Source: Ailurus styani
Taxonomy: Eukaryota; Chordata; Mammalia; Carnivora; Ailuridae
NCBI GenBank assembly: GCA_002007465.1
Contig: LNAC01000846.1
Coordinates: 356,365-420,364, forward strand
Direction: 5' to 3'
Length of the DNA: 64,000 nt
Below the pieces are notes generated by a model, which was not told where the DNA came from, made no database searches, and saw only the letters and a program-made list of their open reading frames with translations. Shown in pieces: positions 10,670-22,235 of the stretch. Position 1 is the stretch's first letter; each line of letters begins with the position of its first letter. The translations under genes were made by a program, and so were the position numbers.

Positions 10670-10880
10670 ACGAGCACCATTCATTCGGTGAAGGCTCGGT
10701 GTGTTCTGGGCAGACCGGAAGGCCTTCTGTGTCTCATCTCCTTGAACCCCCTGACCACTGACAGGTCCAGTGACTGCTGCACCGGATAGGTGAGGAGCCC
10801 GACGTTCGAGAAAGTATTCCCTAGCTCACAGTCACTCTGAAGGTGCTGGAGCCACACTGAGCTCGGGTGTGTGAGGTCGG
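10670..10880 (-). repeat. MIR SINE, diverged
   Basis: The same reverse MIR block order is seen: 'tgtgttctgggcagacc' head, 'tctcatctccttgaacccc', 'ggtgaggagcccgacgttcg', and 'agctcacagtcactctg'. It is more diverged than the copy at 10005. Confidence 0.5.
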
Positions 10881-11199
10881 GACCACCTCAGCCCTCTGCA
10901 CTCCGGCAGGGGATGGGAGGACAGGTGCTCAGCAGGGAGGCAGCGGCGGAGCCCAGGGTCCCAGTGCCCTTGGTGGTCACGGTGCCCTGGCCAGGGCAGC
11001 TGAGGGCCCCTGCACAGTCCGAGCCACAGGACAGCTGGCCACGGGTGGTGGGCCCCATCCAGTTGCTCCTCCTGGCACCTCTCACTCCCTCCGTCGCCCC
11101 TGCGCGGCCAGTCTCTTAGGTCTCCCTGCTGACTGTTCGTAAATCCCCGTCCCCCCCCTTTCCTGCCATGGCCTGCTCACAGAGGACTGCCCTAGCACC

Positions 11200-11705
11200 T
11201 GCTCGGCCTGCCCCTGTTCTGTTTTCTCTCTGCACTGTAGCCAGAGGGACTGTTCCAGAGCTCACATCTGCTTGTTCACTCCTCTGCTGGAAGACCGTGA
11301 CTCCTCACTTGGGGTGAAGCCCACAGGTCTTCTGTGGCCTGTCTTACAGGGCTCCTCCCCTCTCCAGGTCCCCCTTGCCCCTCACCCCTGCCCGTTGCCT
11401 CCCTGCTTTACTCTTAGCAGGAGCACCATTCATCCCTCTCCTGGCTGACTCTTACTTGTCATTCAGACCCCAACTTAGATGTAAGCTCTTCCGGGGAGCC
11501 TTCCCTGATATGCCAGGCTGGGCTTAGGCGGCCCTCGTCTGTGCTTCCCACCATCACGGCACACACCACACTGTTCCCAGTTGCTTCCCTGCTCGTTACC
11601 CTCTACTGACTTGTCAGCCCCAGGGAGGCCGTGAGTGTGTCCCGCTGACCCCCGTTCCTCCAGGGTTTAGCACGGGACCTGTTCCAGAGCACAAACGAAT
11701 GATGC
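11200..11705 (+). repeat. L2 LINE 3' end
   Basis: Classic L2 order: 'ttcactcctctgctggaaga', 'ggtgaagcccacaggtcttc', 'tcattcagaccccaacttag', 'ggagccttccctgatatgcc', 'ccaccatcacggcacacacc', and a tail near 11660-11705 resembling the CTAGCACAGTGCCTGGCAC end. Confidence 0.75.
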
Positions 11706-11794
11706 CTAATAAGGTGGAGATGAAGCCCCGAAGGTGTGACAGGGGTCAGGGGCTCCAATTGAGGCGGCTCCCTGCAGGAGGAATAGTGTGTTCG

Positions 11795-11965
11795 TTGGAG
11801 TTTTGAACACCTAGATTGAAGACCAGACCCCGCTGCTCACAGGGTGTGTGTGCTGTGGCTCGGCCTCTCTGAGCCTCAGTTTGCTCACATGCAACGCAGT
11901 GTTGATAGTACCTCCTTTGCCGAGAACAGATGGAGACAGGCCCGGAGATGATTCATGTGCGGTAC
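11795..11965 (+). repeat. MIR SINE
   Basis: Blocks 'gttttgaacacctagattga', 'ctgagcctcagtttgctcac', 'gatagtacctcctttgccga' and 'atgattcatgtgcggtacct' follow the MIR order in plus orientation. Confidence 0.7.
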
Positions 11966-12448
11966 CTAGCCCCGTGCTGGGCCCAGAGGGGGTAAGATAA
12001 GGCCCCCTCTGGGGACTGAGCAGGGAGCCCAGGTCTCCCCCAGGTATGAGGCCGGGGCCAGGCTGGACACTTCTCTGAGACCCAGAGGTGGGGCTGGTGA
12101 ACCTGTGCTGTCCAATCAGGAGGGCCTAGAGGCCTGGGTCCAGAGGGAGAGGAAAAGAGCGAGAGCCAAAGCGTGCAGCTCCCCACCCTGCCTGAAGGCT
12201 GGCCTTCGAGGCTGCGCTCTCGCCGCGTGGCCAGCGTTAGAGCTGGCAGGCATGGGGATTTCCCAGCGTGGGGGAGCAGAGGCCCAGGGCGTGAGGAATC
12301 TCACCCGGAGGGTTTGGAGTACCAGGGTGTGGAGGAAGGGAGGCGGGGGTGGGGAGGCAAAACACCACGTATTAATTATCACCGTTGTGAGGCAAACACT
12401 TTTTGGGGGGGAGGGGCATAGGAAGAGAGAGAGAGAGATACTTTCTCT

Positions 12449-12593
12449 TTTTTAAAAAAGAGAGACAGCGAGAACAGGGGGAGGAGCAGAGGGAGAGGGA
12501 AAGACTCGGGGCTCCATCTCACAACCCAGAGATCATGACCTGAGCTGCAACCGAGAGTCGGACTCTTAACCGACTGAGCTACCCAGACATCCC
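12449..12593 (-). mobile_element. CanSINE fragment (first of three)
   Basis: The tail side (ttttttaaaaaagagagaca) is at 12449 and the head side ends 'acccagacatccc' at 12593. The body contains 'gagatcatgacctgagctgc' and 'cttaaccgactgagctaccc', the diagnostic CanSINE middle in reverse orientation. It is diverged from the younger copies. It abuts a second copy in the same orientation. Confidence 0.8.
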
Positions 12594-12735
12594 AAGGCAG
12601 GGAGAGAGAATATGTTCAGCAAGCTCCATGCGGGCCCCATGCCCCATGAGGGCCTTGCTCTCACGACCCTGAGATCATGACCTGAGCCTAAATCAAGAGT
12701 TGGACGCTTAACCAACTGAATCACCCATGCGTCCC
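12594..12735 (-). mobile_element. CanSINE fragment (second of three)
   Basis: Reverse orientation, directly abutting the previous copy. It carries 'gagatcatgacctgagccta' and 'cgcttaaccaactgaatcac' and ends 'catgcgtccc' at 12735. The tail end is truncated, as if one copy inserted into the A-rich tail of another. Confidence 0.75.
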
Positions 12736-12765
12736 GTGAAGCAGGCACTTTGTAATCTTCCTTAA

Positions 12766-12939
12766 TATGGTGAGTCAGAGGGGAGCCTGGGTGGCTCAGT
12801 TGGATATCTGCTTGGGTCATGATCTCAGGATCCTGGGATCGAGCCCTGTGTCCTCTGCCCCTCCCCCTGCTCATGTTCTCTTTCTCTCTCTCTCTCAAAT
12901 AAATGAATAAAATCTTGAAAAAAGTGTGGTGGGTCAGAG
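12766..12939 (+). mobile_element. CanSINE with target-site duplication (third of three)
   Basis: The element at 12781-12923 begins 'gggagcctgggtggctcag', has 'gggtcatgatctcaggatcc' and 'tgggatcgagccctgtg' (B-box-like) and ends in a (TC)n run, 'caaataaatgaataaaatct' and a short A tail. It is flanked by imperfect 15-bp direct repeats, TATGGTGAGTCAGAG (12766-12780) and TGTGGTGGGTCAGAG (12925-12939), matching at 13 of 15. That is the mark of L1-driven insertion and shows the full insertion is present. Confidence 0.9.
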
Positions 12940-13269
12940 CCCTGGCTTTAATGTCAGATAGGCTCCCCCAGCTCAGGGCGTGTGACTGTGTATGTTGTAT
13001 AAAACGGGTATGAGATGGTACCTCCCAACCATTGCAGTGGGCTCGGCGGACACGTTGTGGAGGAAACTCCCAGCACCCCTGAATGCAAGCCTGCTGCTGA
13101 AGGTTGGGGCAGATCTTATCCTCGGCTCCAGATGACGACGTTAGCCCTGGTGGGGTGCAGTGGGGAGCCTCGTCCAGATGGCCACGGTGGGCCCCAGGGG
13201 ACAAATGACCTGGTGCGGCCACAAGCCAGGGAGTCGGGCCTCCAGAGCCACCGGCATATTGCACGTGGG

Positions 13270-13520
13270 TGTGGAGTATTTTTCTCATCACCTTCACGTT
13301 GCATTTCTTAATTTAAAGTGGGAAATTCCACATTGGGTGCCTCATCAATCATTTCTGTGAGCTCAGCTCCGTGGAAAGCATGGAAAACATTTATATTTGC
13401 GGCTCAAACTGTCGAAAATGTAAAACAATTTAAATAATATTAACATTTTAACAGCCTCCACTCACGGCTCTGTGAAATTAACCATTATCTCTTGGAGTGT
13501 TTGTTAAAATTCAGCAGCGG
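13270..13520. promoter_or_regulatory. Possible conserved enhancer-like element with kappaB-type site
   Basis: An AT-rich, repeat-free island. GTGGGAAATTCCAC at 13318-13331 contains GGGAAATTCC (13320-13329), a full match to the NF-kappaB consensus GGGRNWYYCC, and also GTGGGAA, the RBPJ (CSL) core. Further on are AATTTAAATAATATTAAC, AATTAACCATTATC and TTTGTTAAAATT words of the homeodomain and forkhead type. Binding and conservation are inferred. Confidence 0.35.
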
Positions 13521-14315
13521 GTAAGTGGTGAGGCCCTGTGTGCAGCCGTGTGGTTCCCGGGGCACGTGCGCAGAGACCTCTCGGCTGGGCTGGGTGCCCG
13601 AGGCAGAGATGAATGTGACATACCTTCCACCCTCCTGTGGTGGAGGAGCTGATCAGGAAAGTGTACTGTAGAGTGGGGGTGAGTGCCGTATGTGAGAAGG
13701 GAGTGCTGGTGTCCTGGGAGCACTGAAGAGGGAATCAGAAGCACTTCCTGGAGGAGGTGGCATCTATGTTGACCCTTTGCACCAGGCAGTCACTGAACAA
13801 GGGGACAGGTCATCTCCAAGCTCTAGCCCGGCATAAACCTTTAAGAGCCAAAGAGGGTCTGTAGTCTGTTCCTGGCAGTGAGGAAGAAGGGTCTCTGGTG
13901 TGGTGGTTCTGTCTGGTTCTGTCCAAGCCCTGCACACTGATCTGGGAGAGGGATGAAAGGGTGATTGGAGTAGACACTTGCTGGGCAGTTGGGTGGCTGG
14001 GGGTGAGGAGCCTAGGAAAGCAGAGACTGAGGGGGGAAGAATGATGTTATTTTCAAGTAATGGGAATGAGGGATGGATACTTTTGATGATTTCAGTAGGA
14101 ACAACTGGGCTTTGTAGATAGGTGTTAGGACTTTTAAGTTGCTATCTCCTTATCTAAGAATGAATGACAGGCTCCCTGTTCTTGGGGTGTCAAGCAGATG
14201 GTGGGTGACGTGTCCAGGACTTGTAAAAGGGATTCCTGCATGGGACATTTGTCCAGCCCTGCTGTGGAGCAGGCCTGGCTAGATAATGTCTCCTTGAAAG
14301 AGAACCAGACCTGCT
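13521..14315. other. Non-coding, probably old repeat
   Basis: No gene is seen. Purine-rich wording such as 'cttcctggaggaggtggcat' (13746-13765) and the 'ctgggcagttgggtggctgg' neighbourhood resembles an old mammalian repeat class also visible at 14720-15070, 20080-20290, 24780-25010 and 36600-36960. I could not name the family. Confidence 0.3.
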
Positions 14316-14683
14316 TGTTGTCCTTGTGTCTCCCAAGTTCATACGTTAACTCCTAAAGTGACTGTGTTTGGAGATGGGGCCTTTAAAATGGGAATTAAGG
14401 TTCAATGAGATTATAAGCATGGGGCCCTAATCCAATAGGACTGGTGTCCTCATAAAAAGAGGCATAGACACCAGAGATCTCTCCTTCCCCAGGAACACAC
14501 AGAGAAGAGGCCACGGGAGAAGCAGAAGGTGGTCACCTACAACCCGGGGAGAGAGCCCTTACCAGAGATCAACCCTGACTGCAACTTGATTTCTGGCCTC
14601 CAGAGCTGTGAGCAAATAAATTTCTCTTGTTTAAGCGGCTCGGTCTGTGGGATTTGGTGACGTCAGCCCAAGTAGACTAATAT
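14316..14683 (+). mobile_element. MLT1-type MaLR LTR
   Basis: Block order is that of MLT1: 'agtgactgtgtttggagatg', 'ggggcctttaaaatgggaat', 'taaggttcaatgagattata', 'ccctaatccaataggactgg', 'tgtcctcataaaaagaggca', 'gagatctctccttcccc', 'gatttctggcctccagagct', 'gcaaataaatttctcttg', then 'agtagactaatatg' near the end. A solitary, non-coding LTR remnant, inserted before the placental radiation. Confidence 0.85.
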
Positions 14684-15125
14684 GGGGGCTTCCAGTTTGG
14701 TGACAGAGATGCTAAGGTTGCTAATTATAATGCAGCACAATATGGGGCAGAGTGGGGGTATGTACAGCGAGAAAGCGCCTGGTTCTGCCGGGTGGGCATC
14801 AGGGGAGGTTCGCTGGAGGGGGTGGGAGTGCTGGAGGTAGATGCAGGAGCACGGGAAGGAGCTAGTCCTAGGGACAGGGGAAGGGATGTGCCAGGCGGAG
14901 GGGACAGAACATGCACAGACACCGAAGTGGTAGAAGGATGGTGGGTCTGGAGGCCGGGAGAGGAATCCTGCGTAACTGGAGTGCAGGTGGGGAGGGAATG
15001 TGAGGGCGAGAGAGGGTGCGGCAGGCGGGGCCCAGCTGCCACAGGCCCTTCTGGGTCTCGCAGGGAAGGCCATTTAGAATTTGGTGCTCTCCAGACTCCC
15101 TGCTTGCCTGAGGACACTGCACTGA
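14684..15125. other. G-rich stretch, probably old repeat
   Basis: Purine-rich on the plus strand with frames of 136 and 130 codons on the minus strand; I recognise no protein in them. The wording ('aggatggtgggtctggaggc' and similar) again resembles the unnamed old repeat class noted at 13521. Confidence 0.3.
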
Positions 15126-15129
15126 GCTG

Positions 15130-15325
15130 CTAGCTTGCTGTATGACCTTAGGCAAGTCATTTAACCCCTCCACATAGCAATTTTCTTATTTGTAATCCGA
15201 GGAGAAGGATCCCTGCCCTGCCCACCTCCCGGATACTTTGTGGGCTCAAAAGCTAATGCCTGTGAAAGCACTTTGGCAAAAGGCCCGTAATAGCCCCAGA
15301 GAGATGGAAGGTGTTATTATTATGT
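15130..15325 (+). repeat. MIR SINE
   Basis: 'gctgtatgaccttaggcaag' and 'tcatttaacccctcc' are the MIR core. They are followed by a diverged 3' half with 'gtgttattattatgtaacc' near 15312. Plus orientation. Confidence 0.75.
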
Positions 15326-15329
15326 AACC

Positions 15330-15605
15330 ACACTGACTCCCATCTGAGAAGCGCCGAGTCAATTGGAGTCTTGAGGGATGTCAGGGAATTGGCTGCTCTC
15401 TGAAGCTTGTCATAGAGACCCGTCTTTTCATTGTACTCCTTTCATATCACTGTTGGCTCGATGAAAGAAGGGGAAGGAATCTTTGATATGTCTAAATATT
15501 CCGCTCCCACCAAGACGGGAGGGATTCCGAGGAAGAGCTATTATTAGAGGCTGAGCTGGAAGCAGGCGCCTTTGGTGGATCCGAGCTGTCAGCTTGCATA
15601 AACAG
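15330..15605. promoter_or_regulatory. Possible conserved non-coding element
   Basis: Unique, mixed-composition island with 'tcattgtactcctttcatat', 'gctattattagaggctgagc' and 'ctgtcagcttgcataaacag'. No repeat family is recognised. Contains CAGCTG-like and CTTTCATA words. Regulatory role inferred from texture alone. Confidence 0.3.
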
Positions 15606-15929
15606 CCAGTGTGCTTCGGAGCCAGCCGGGCTGCTTCGGGCCCGGGCCTGGGGCAGGGCAGGGGCTCCCACCCCGCTGGCAGAGCCGCGCTGTGTCGGCC
15701 TGGGAGAAAGGAGGACCGGCTCCCGGTCCCGATTCTGCTCGTGCTCTTTGAGCCAAGTGAAGGCAGCATAGTCCTGATGGACAAAGAGGGCTCTTGAGAT
15801 GCTGTGCTACATGGAGGTCTGCGTGGGCCGAGTGGGGCTCAAGCACAGGCTGCCAACACCCTGGTATGTTGAGGCCCCAACAGTTTTTCTTTGGGAAGGG
15901 TGAATTAGGGTTCAGCTCTTCCTAAACCC

Positions 15930-16080
15930 GTTATCGGAAGCACCCAAGAGATTGAAAAATCAGATTCCCAGGTATCACTCCAGGCCTCTAGAATGAGAAT
16001 TTTGGGGGTGAGGCTAGGGACTCTCTTTAGCAAGCTCCCAGGTGATCCTGAGGCTGGTGTTTCAGCATTTGGTTTTCCAC
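15930..16080 (+). mobile_element. MER5-type DNA transposon fragment (hAT-Charlie)
   Basis: 'gaaaaatcagattcccaggt', 'ggcctctagaatgagaattt' and 'gcaagctcccaggtgatcct' followed by 'gaggctgg' correspond to the MER5A/B order (bases around the shared 'ccaggtgat-ctgaggctg' block). It is a non-autonomous element with no transposase. Confidence 0.7.
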
Positions 16081-19000
16081 ACTCTGCATTTATAGGGACC
16101 GGGTTACCTGTCTGGCTCTAAGATGCTATGATTCCATGAGAACAAGGCACAACCCCTTTCTTCATTTGCCTCCAGGCCACACTTAGCCCCCCGGGAGCTT
16201 GTGGGTCCTTGGGCCTTTGGTCCATCTGCTGGGCAGACACTGGCCAGACCCTGGCTCCTGGCCAGCTCTGGCTGGGGACATTGTCCTCTGTACCATTCTC
16301 ACCTAGATTGCTGTGTCACCTGCCTGTGAGCCTTGTAGAGACCAAATGGGGAGGGCTTCTAGCAGCTGAAAAACGGGCGGCGCTGGACTCTTTTCAGTGA
16401 CTAGTCAAAGCGGCTCCACTTACTAAGAGCCTCCGAGCAACGAGCCCAGGAAGACCTGGGATGTCCCCGAAATCTTGTTTCGCTTGTTATTTCAAAGGTG
16501 AAGAAATGGTCTCAGGAGAGCCGAGTTGGTTACTTTAACCAGAACCCTGTCCTGTTGGGTTCACTCTGGTTCATCTGGGAAATGGGTTAATTGAAAGAAA
16601 GCAGAGTTCAGTCATTGTCCAGGATCTTAGAAAACTTTGTGTTCTAATGGAGGCTGACATCCTGGGGGCAGCTTATAGCCCGTCCCTGGTCTGGGTCCCC
16701 TGCTTCACCAGTTTGGAGAATTGACCCTCTTGTCTAGCACAGCACATCACAGCCCCCCGTTTCTGCCTTCTCTCCTGTCCCCATAACCACGGGCACCCCA
16801 GTGAGAGTCAGAGGCTGCCGGGTTGAACCTGTTCCGGAGGCTTTACAGACCCCCGTGCCCAGGCTGCACCCTTGACCAGTGAAGTCATTGTCTGGGGGGG
16901 AGTCCCAGGCACGAGTGTATAGTTTTTAAAGCTCCCTAGGTGGTTTCGTTGTGCAGCCCGGCTCCCTGCCAGGCCCAGGAGTTTCACCTGCACCAGCAGC
17001 TCCCTCAGCCCTGACAGCAGCCTTCAAAACAAGTCATGGGTCAAACCTGACCCCAACTAGATTCTGTTTGGCTCACAGCCTTAAAAAAAAACTCTGAGCT
17101 AGCTACAACAATTTAAAAGTCAGAAAGTTGCATATTAAAAATGCCGTATTTTTTGCCTTCTCTAGAAAAATGGGAAGTCCCTCCAGCAACTAGCCCGTGG
17201 CCCGGGGCAGTGTGGTGGTTATCCCCTGGGATCCACGTGTGCCCCCCTCTGCTGTCCGTGGATACATTTAGAATCACCCCGGGCCCTGGAGGCACTTGAC
17301 TTTGACACCGCTGGGTCTGGGTGGCTGGGTCCTGTGGGCTTTCCCTGTGAGTGGCTGTAAGACACCCTTAACCCTTGCACTCCTGTCAGGAGAGTGTGTC
17401 AGAGTGGGAGCAAGACCGACATTTGTGAGGGAGGGGACTCGTTCACAAACGTCAGCATTTATTGTAAAATGACCATGACTCACATCCCCCCCGAGTGGGC
17501 TGCCCCTCGAGAGGTGACACCAGAGCGTGCAACACAGAACATCGCCACACGCCGTGCTTGGTTCTGCCCCTCAGTGGCATTTTGGGGAAGTTAAAGCTCC
17601 GTGCAGACTCTGCCCCAACAGCCTCTGGCCTTCACCCAGAGCCGGTTCGCAGGTTCTCGGAGGCCGGAGGCCATGTGGTTTCCAGTCCCAGATACCTGTG
17701 CTTTCACTCTCCCCAGCTCAGGCAGCAGCTCGGGCTTTCTGTCCTCAGGAGTCGCTGTGGCCCGGAGGAAAGAGAAATTGTCTGGAAGACAGTTCTGTCA
17801 GGCTGTCCTTTCCAAAGCCACCCCGAGGCGGTGGTGCTGGGAGGTGGGAGAGGAAGGAGGAGGGTGGGAGAGCCCCTAGAGAAAGAGGGAAAGAAAAGAA
17901 GGGAGGCTCCCCCCTTCCCAGGAGGTGTCTCCACACCTGCAGAGGCCCCGGGAGGAGGGCAGCGTGATTTTCAGCCTCCCTGAGCCTTCCGGTCCCAGTG
18001 TGAGACGCAGGCAGAATGCCGCACACCCGAAGGGGCCGAAGCTGGGCCCAGGGGCTCTAGCTGCAGCGTGCGGAGCTGCTGAGGCCTGGAGGGGTCCCCT
18101 GAGCCCACACCTCGTGTAGACCCAGGGAATCTGCCTGGGAGAAGGACTCCTGGCCCTTAGTGACTGGGTCACCTTTCCAGCCAGCAGGATCAGAGCTCCA
18201 GCATTCAAAATGAAAATCATCTGTAGGAGAGATTAAATGAGTTTTCCTGTAAGCTTGAGTTTGGAGACTGAGATTCTTGTCCTCAGAACAGATAGTAAAG
18301 CAGGTCAGTTCCAGAATCACACCGCAGGTAGGTCAGGATAGCTCACTTGGAGGGCCTGTCTCAGGGCTTTGTGTTGAGAAGGATTCTGATGCAGTGTTGG
18401 ATCAGGGCAAAGCAAGCTTTCCTTATTAGTGAGCTGTAGCATATTTAAAAATCCCATTTTAAGTTAAATTAAATTAAACTGAGGTCCAGAGGTTTAAGCT
18501 TTTTGCCTCAAGTTGAGGCAGAGCTAGAGCCAAGGACTCTTGATATCAGTGCTTTTTAATTGAAATAATTCAGTGGTTTGGTTTGTTTTTTGCTTATTTG
18601 TTTCCTTGCTTATGCCAGGCTCTGTGTTAGGCGGCGGGGCAGTTAGAAGGAGTGTGATGCTATTAAAGACTTACTATTAACTTCCTACCACAATATTTCT
18701 AATCCTCTCGAAGTACCCCGTGACCGGTCTTTCTCTGAGTCAGGGTAGGTGACTGCGTGCGAACACCCAGCCCTTCCTGTACTGCATGTCTAAGGCTTCC
18801 CGGCAGTCCGTCATGGGCTCCGGTTCTTTCCGCCTGGTGGCTCTGTCACCTCCCGGGGCCCCCTGCAGTCTGCGGGCAGGAGGGGAGAGGGGTGAGTGTG
18901 GAGGACCTGGGAGGAGTTTCTGGGAGAGCTGGGGCACATCACCCCTTCCCCCGGTCCCTGGTCCCCGGGCCACGACTGGGAAGGGAGCCTGGAGGCGTGA

Positions 19001-19110
19001 AGGTAGGAGCCGCTAAGGGGTTTGCAGTCAACGGGCCACTCCCATTCTAAAGAGGAAGACGCTGAGACTCAGCTTTAACTAGCTGGCCTGAGGCCCACCA
19101 GCCAGTGAGA
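16081..19110. other. GC-rich non-coding stretch
   Basis: No gene is recognised. Frames up to 162 codons at 17495-18220 overlap in three frames and both strands, which marks them as GC accidents. Short AT-rich patches lie at 17070-17160 and 18430-18580. A MIR-like reverse fragment is at about 19035-19115 ('cccattctaaagaggaagac'). Confidence 0.35.
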
Positions 19111-19121
19111 GGCGGAGTCAG

Positions 19122-19583
19122 AATTTGCTAGGGCTGCCGAAACAAAGCACTACACACTGGGTGGCTCCCACAACAGGAACTGATTGTTTCATAGTCAGTC
19201 TGGAGCCTGGAAGTCCGAAATCAAAGCTGGCCTCAAGAGTGTGGGACAGTACACTTGGGTCGTTGCCAGGATTGGTCCCTTCTGGGGGCCAGGAGAGAGG
19301 AGCTGCCAGTCTCCTAGCCGTCGGTAACCTCAGGCGCCCCGTGGCTTACAGGTAGCATTCTTGTGGTGTGTTCATCTGGTCTTCCCTCTGCGTGTGTCCA
19401 AATTTCTCCTTTCTATAACACCACCAGTCAAAGGGGAGTAGGGCCCAGCCCAATGACCACAACTTAACTCAATCATCTGCAGGGCCCTCTCTGTCCGAGT
19501 AAGGTCACATTCACAGGTGTCCTGGGGTCTAGGACTTCAGCATCTTTTTTGGGGGGCTGCAATTCAACCCATAACAATTCAAA
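19122..19583 (-). mobile_element. MLT1-type MaLR LTR
   Basis: Reverse MLT1: 'tttgctagggctgccgaaac', 'gagcctggaagtccgaaatc', 'tctggtcttccctctgcgtg', 'tgtccaaatttctcctttct', 'agtagggcccagcccaatga', 'ctgcaattcaacccataaca'. Near full length. Non-coding LTR remnant. Confidence 0.9.
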
Positions 19584-20960
19584 CCCGAGTATACTGGAAG
19601 GTCGTGAGAAGGGCATGAAGGGTCTGCCTCGAGACTTCCAGAGAGGGTAACATGTAAGCGGGGCATTGAGGATTGGTGGGGATTCTCTAGGTGGAAGGAC
19701 AGAAAGGGAATTTTGCCAGAGGCCTGATGTTCAAGCTCTGCCACATGTGGTACACTAAAGGCAGGACCTGCATTATCTTTCTCTCCTGGAATCCAGTTGG
19801 GGCCCTAATTCGATCTTCCTCCTTTGAGTCTAAATTGCCAAGAGCTGACTGCCCAATTAGAGGCAAAGAACAAATATGGATTGAGAACTACTTTGTGATG
19901 GGAACAGGCTCTCCCCTAGGGACCCGGAGACTAATAAAAGAGCCCCTACTTCCTGGAAGCTCATAGCTCAGGTAATCACACAATGGGCCTACACAAAAAT
20001 GTAGTCAGTGAAGTTAGTATAAGAAACTTATAAGGGTGAAGTGAATGGAAAAGAATGGAACCTTACAGCCATTTATGAGATTTGGCGTGGGGGACTGAGG
20101 AAACCTTGGCAGGCTTCCTGACAGAGGGGAACTCTGAGTGTTGGGATTTGACAGAGGGCTTGGATTATGCAGAGAAAGGAGAGGGGAATGGGCTTTTAGA
20201 CATGGGCAACAGCCTAGCCAGGAATGCCGGAAGCCAGGCTGCTGTTGGAGAATGGCGCCCGCCTGGGAGGTTGGATCTTCTGCCATCCGAGGGCCTGGAT
20301 GCTTGTGTTCTTCTGCAGGGCAGACTGTGTGCAAGGCCCTACAACCGGAGGTGCCCTGGGCTTGGCTAGCATGGCAGCATGCCCTCCTCGTGCACAGCCT
20401 GGGGCCTGCAGAGACCAGCGGGGGTTGGTGCAAATGCTCCCGCCTTCCGCATTCCCAGGTGGATACCGTGAGATGACCCTAAGAGTCCAGGCTTGAGCAA
20501 CTGGATAAGAATGGGCGTCAAAAGCAGGCAACTGTTGTTCTTGACACAAAGGGCAGGGAGGGGTGTCCCTGCTAAGGTCTCAGGCCAGTGGTCTCCCTGC
20601 GGGGGCCCAGGGATGCTGATGGCACCGGCCACAGTCCCAAATTCATAGTTATTGAGTTAATGACCACCTCTGCAGTGTGCGGGGAGGCACCAAGCTGCCC
20701 TCGCCTCTCAGACCTGTCCAGGAGGCCACAGCGCGGACGCTTGGCTGCACTGGCCTTCCTCCCTGGCCTCCGCAAGGTGCAAGGGGTGTTTCCCCCATCT
20801 GCTGGGACGGGAAAGGCTCTCCTGTAGGGGAGGGGGGAGGTTGTTAGGACTCCTGCCCACAACAAGGGTAACCCCTCGCAGGGGCCCAGGAGTGAGGCCT
20901 AGAGGCGCTAGGCAGGATCGTGCCTGGGCGCGGGAGCTGGGGTTCTAGCCCCAGCCCGGC
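19584..20960. other. Non-coding, includes old repeat text
   Basis: No gene is seen. 'gacagaggggaactctgagt' and neighbours at 20080-20290 resemble the unnamed old repeat class of 13521. Frames of 139 and 112 codons overlap on opposite strands and have no recognisable wording. A C-rich segment follows at 20580-20830. Confidence 0.3.
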
Positions 20961-21034
20961 ATGGATGCCCCGAGGGAGTGTGGGCCCAGAGTTGTTCTCC
21001 CGGCCTCAGTTTTCCTCTCTAACAAACAGGGAAA

Positions 21035-21340
21035 GTGACATCTATTGCGGCAATCAAATATTTTGATATTGGATAAGCAAGAGCTTTCAAGGCAAATGTT
21101 ATGTCTTTTGAGTGTTTTGGAAAATTTGTAAGCAATGAAATTCTAGTCTGTCAAAACAAACTGAGTGTGGAAGGGATGACTGAGGCCAGTCTCCCTCCTC
21201 CCCACACCAAGGAGTCCCTGAAATAGGAGGCCGCTGACCTCACCCCATTTGTGTATTGGTTCACAGATCTTTAATTAGATGAGCAAGAACTGGGAACAGA
21301 GCAACCAAAAGTCAGCCATTGCCAGTTAAAGGAGTCGTTG
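21035..21340. promoter_or_regulatory. Possible conserved non-coding element
   Basis: AT-rich unique island: 'gcggcaatcaaatattttga', 'attggataagcaagagcttt', 'ggaaaatttgtaagcaatga'. A second part near 21250-21340 has 'tctttaattagatgagcaag'. The TAATTAGATGAGC word suits a homeodomain site. A MIR 3' end may precede it at 20995-21035. Confidence 0.3.
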
Positions 21341-22004
21341 TAAATCAGGACTTAGGCCTGGTAGACGGACATAGATGCCAGCACGGATGCCGACCCCTGT
21401 GAACCTTTCCAGGAACACACGCACCGAGCACATGCTCCCACTCAGGCAAGAAGGGCAGCCCCTTTAGGGCCCAACTCCTTCAGGAAGGCCCCCGAATTCT
21501 CCACGTGCCCCCCGCCTGCTTATGGCTCTGTGTCGGAGCTGTCTGCTCCTGTACCGGTGTTCTTTCCGGACTGTGGCTACCTCTGGCCTAGGAACCATGT
21601 GATTGCTGTCCCCCCAGAACCTGGTACAGGGCCAGGTGGGAGTAGATGCCCCTTGGACAGGCAGTGACTCGGACTCTTGGCCAAGTCCATGTTGCGGGGC
21701 CTGCCACGTCAGGCCCTGAGGACGGGTCTGGTCCTTGCCCCAAGTACGTGCCCAGGAGGAAAACCAAGAGGGGCCGACAGAGGGGAGTGGTGTGGACAGA
21801 GGGTGGGCACATGAGGGACTCGGCACACTTGGCCTGCACTGTGGGGACAGACAGGAGTTAGGCCGGAAGCTGGGAAGAACGGGGATATTCCAGGGGGAAT
21901 CACAGACATCCCTGGTGCCTGGGGAGTGCAGGGTCTAGAGGAAGCAGATGCTATTCTGTCCTCCCACCAGTGGTTTGTCCACATTAGCGTCACCATCTTA
22001 CAGG

Positions 22005-22090
22005 TGAGCAAATTCCGGCTTTGCCAGGTTAGGTGATTTTCCATAGTCACGCACAGGGCTGAGTTGGAGCTCAGGCGTGTCGGTGTGTCT
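22005..22090 (-). repeat. MIR SINE fragment
   Basis: 'ttacaggtgagcaaattccg' to 'gtcacgcacagggctgagtt' is the reverse MIR order. Confidence 0.6.
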
Positions 22091-22235
22091 AAGGCCCAGG
22101 GCCGTGCTCCCAGGCAGGCCAGGGGGACCACAGGTCACGGGTAGAGGAGGGAATGGGCATGGTTGGTGAGCAGGAGGGAGACCAGGGGGAGAAGGGACAG
22201 GCCGGGGGCACAACGGGCCATACCCCACAACCAAA

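Noticed and set aside
12566..13297. 243-codon minus-strand frame
   Set aside because: Runs through two to three CanSINE copies; the peptide is SINE-encoded nonsense.
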